64,000 nt of DNA from the NCBI RefSeq assembly GCF_021018805.1, contig NC_086283.1:21665662-21729661 (forward strand), in the 5' to 3' direction. Source of the stretch: Prinia subflava. Taxonomy: Eukaryota; Chordata; Aves; Passeriformes; Cisticolidae. Below the pieces are notes generated by a model. That model searched no databases, was not told where the DNA came from, and was given only the letters and a program-made list of their open reading frames with translations. A program made the translations under genes and the position numbers. Below, one piece after another: positions 35,705 through 64,000 of this stretch. Positions within the stretch are counted from its first letter, which is position 1. The number at the start of each line of letters is the position of its first letter.

Positions 35705-35957
35705 TCCAACAGCTTCCCACTGCCAAAGGGCAGAGCTAGGTGGGATACCAGGAAGAAATTGTTATTGTGAAGGTGCTGAGGCCCTGGGACAGGCTACCAG
35801 AGGAGCTGTGGCTGCCCCACCCCTGGAAGTGCCCAAGCCAAGGTTGGAGAGAGCTTGGAACAATCTGGGCTAGTGGAAGGTGTCCCTGCCCATGGCAGGG
35901 AGTGGGACTGGATGAGCTTTAAGGTTCCTTCCACCAAACCACTCTGTGATCCTATGA
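35705..35957 (+). mobile_element. CR1 LINE 3' fragment
   Basis: Sense-strand CR1 3' end, from 'acagcttcccactgccaaag' to 'ccactctgtgatcctatga'. Confidence 0.8.
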
Positions 35958-37256
35958 ACTGTCACTGACAACTCAAGAACTTTACAGGATGATGAAGAGG
36001 AGACAGGGTCCACGCATCACCCAGTTAATCCAAGCTCCTGGCACAAAACAACTTTCACAGCCGGATGAAGGGGGCAGGTGAGTACAGATGAATTAGGTGG
36101 AACAGCTTAATGCCAAATCCCTAAATCCTTCTCCCTAGATTGGTTGGGTGGCTGGAGGTATCCCATGGAGCTGCCAGCAGGAAGGACTACATCCTGACTG
36201 CACAGCACAAAAACTCTGAGCCAGTGCTTCATAGTAAACCCAGTCCTGAGCAGCTGCTATAAATATATGCTCAAACCGAATTTATTCTTAGTATTTCCAG
36301 AGCATCGACTCACAGTGATTCAGCTCTAGGTAGGTATTCTAGGCATGAGGAGAGGTTGTCCTTTGTTATTCCACTGTCACAGTGGTTTTTACACTGCCAA
36401 GACTCTGGAGTTCTAACACCAAATGGTACTTAAAATAAAATTCACTTCATGTGTTTTAGCAACTTATTGCTGAAGTGATACTGATTTCAGGAGCTCTGAC
36501 AGTCTGCTTCCCATGGAAAAATACTTATTTCCATGTAAACTATCTAGTCTGACCCTGACCCCTTTGTTCCTTGAGAACGAGTGCTGTGTCCATCATATTT
36601 GAATTTCCTGGTCACTAGGAGCAAACCCTTTTGACTCCTAAAACCACCCAAACCTGAGACACTTCCCTACAGCCAGCCCTTGTTTCGTGGGAGCCCGGGA
36701 GGGCTGTCACCTCCCCACCGCGCAGCCCTGTGTCCCCTCCATGGAACACCCGTGGGCTCCATCCCCCTACCCTTGACAGGACCCCTGGCACTCCTGAATC
36801 CCTTCATTCTCTTAAAAAACTGCTTCACTTGAGGCACACATGGGGCTCCATTTCCCAGGCGCTGCCAGGCAGGAGGCCACGGGCGCTGAGCCCGAGAACA
36901 CCGCGGTGGTGAGGGCCGAAGCCGCGAGGACAGCGGCCGTTAGCGCTCCCCCGTGACGGCTACCGGGCCCTCCCAACCACGGCGCGGCTCAGCGCTGGCC
37001 CGTGACGGCGGCCGACCGCCTCAGGCACATCCCGGCTCTCCGGGCTCGGCCCTTCCTCTTCCTCCCCTTCCTCCTCCTCCTCCTCCTCCTCCTCCGCCCT
37101 CAGCCGCCGCCCGGAAGTGGCGGGCGCCCCCCGCGGCGTGTCACCGCCCCGCCCTTCCTGCCCCCCCCCGCCCGCCCGGCGCTGCCGCGCGCGCCCCCCG
37201 GCGGTGGGCGGCGGCGGTGCGGGCGGTGCCGGCGGCGCTCGGTCCGCGGAGCCGCG

Positions 37257-37349
37257 ATGAGCCCGGGCGGGACCCGCGCCCGCACCCGCACAGGGACCCG
37301 CGCCCCGCACCGGCACCGCCGCTCCGGCATGGGGCTGCGCCCGCACTAG
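37257..37349 (+). other. Possible upstream ORF in the BRWD3 5' UTR
   Basis: A 30-codon open frame (MSPGGTRART..., Arg-rich, ends GLRPH) that stops 55 bases before the BRWD3 start codon. It would be an upstream ORF if transcription starts before 37257, which the ETS site at 37111 makes plausible. Its composition is simply that of CpG-rich DNA, so it may have no coding role. Confidence 0.35.
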
Positions 37350-37404
37350 GAGCCGAGTCCCCCCGGGGCGCCATCCGCCACCTCCCCTCCCCCTCCCGAG
37401 GAGG

Positions 37405-64000
<26,596 letters not shown>

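Larger units (their letters stand above)
17600..36880. other. Intergenic region between HMGN and BRWD3
   Basis: About 19 kb with no supportable coding exon on either strand. It holds at least nine CR1 fragments, a 13-bp minisatellite, a long pentanucleotide microsatellite, an A-rich low-complexity block, and clusters of TAATTA-type and CRE motifs at 25.4-25.7 and 27.8 kb that may be regulatory. The longest open frame (about 24.6-25.4 kb, plus strand) has no recognisable features and ends in GC-rich low complexity. Confidence 0.6.

Overview
This is vertebrate nuclear DNA and almost certainly from a bird. Intron-containing genes sit under CpG islands. The interspersed repeats are nearly all short 3'-end fragments of CR1 LINEs, recognisable from their tails with repeated ATTCTGTGATTC-type octamers and from a very stereotyped 3' UTR; no Alu- or B1-like SINEs were seen. 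The three genes found, SH3BGRL, an HMGN gene and BRWD3, are neighbours on human Xq21. Their bird counterparts are expected on the chromosome-4p / 4A block (established synteny; the chromosome itself cannot be seen here).

Layout. Positions 1-1.6 kb hold the first coding exon of SH3BGRL on the minus strand (914-958) under a CpG island; the rest of that gene lies to the left of the window. From 1.6 to 9.2 kb is intergenic DNA with three CR1 fragments and a good match to the CTCF motif near 4.05 kb. From 9.2 to 17.6 kb is a complete six-exon HMGN gene on the plus strand encoding 105 residues, with a CpG-island promoter, a second promoter-like island inside intron 1 and a clear polyadenylation region. 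From 17.6 to 36.9 kb is a gene-free stretch with many CR1 fragments, a pentanucleotide microsatellite and a few clusters of homeodomain or CRE-type motifs. From 36.9 kb to the right edge is the 5' part of BRWD3 on the plus strand. Ten coding exons (37405-63367) give the first 330 residues, ending inside the WD40 propeller; the remainder is outside the window.

Mobile element. In BRWD3 intron 6, antisense to the gene, sits a 5.8-kb endogenous retrovirus (49385-55170). Its two 646-bp LTRs differ at one base, and it is flanked by a 5-bp AGAGG target duplication. Its main open frame (764 codons, minus strand) is intact. It joins a gag-like, coiled-coil and proline-rich part directly to a fragment of reverse transcriptase whose Y-x-D-D tyrosine is replaced by cysteine. 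Protease, most of the RT palm, RNase H and integrase are not seen, and an env-like region is broken. It looks like a young, non-autonomous, class-III-like ERV and is the most unusual object in the window.

How the parts relate. All three host genes have housekeeping-style promoters. HMGN proteins bind nucleosomes, BRWD3 is a WD40/bromodomain chromatin protein of the CUL4-DDB1 receptor type, and SH3BGRL is a small thioredoxin-fold adaptor. The gene order is conserved, but nothing in the sequence shows that the genes are co-regulated. Exon boundaries were set by eye from reading frame, GT-AG signals and similarity to known family proteins. 5' UTR extents and transcription starts are not determined.
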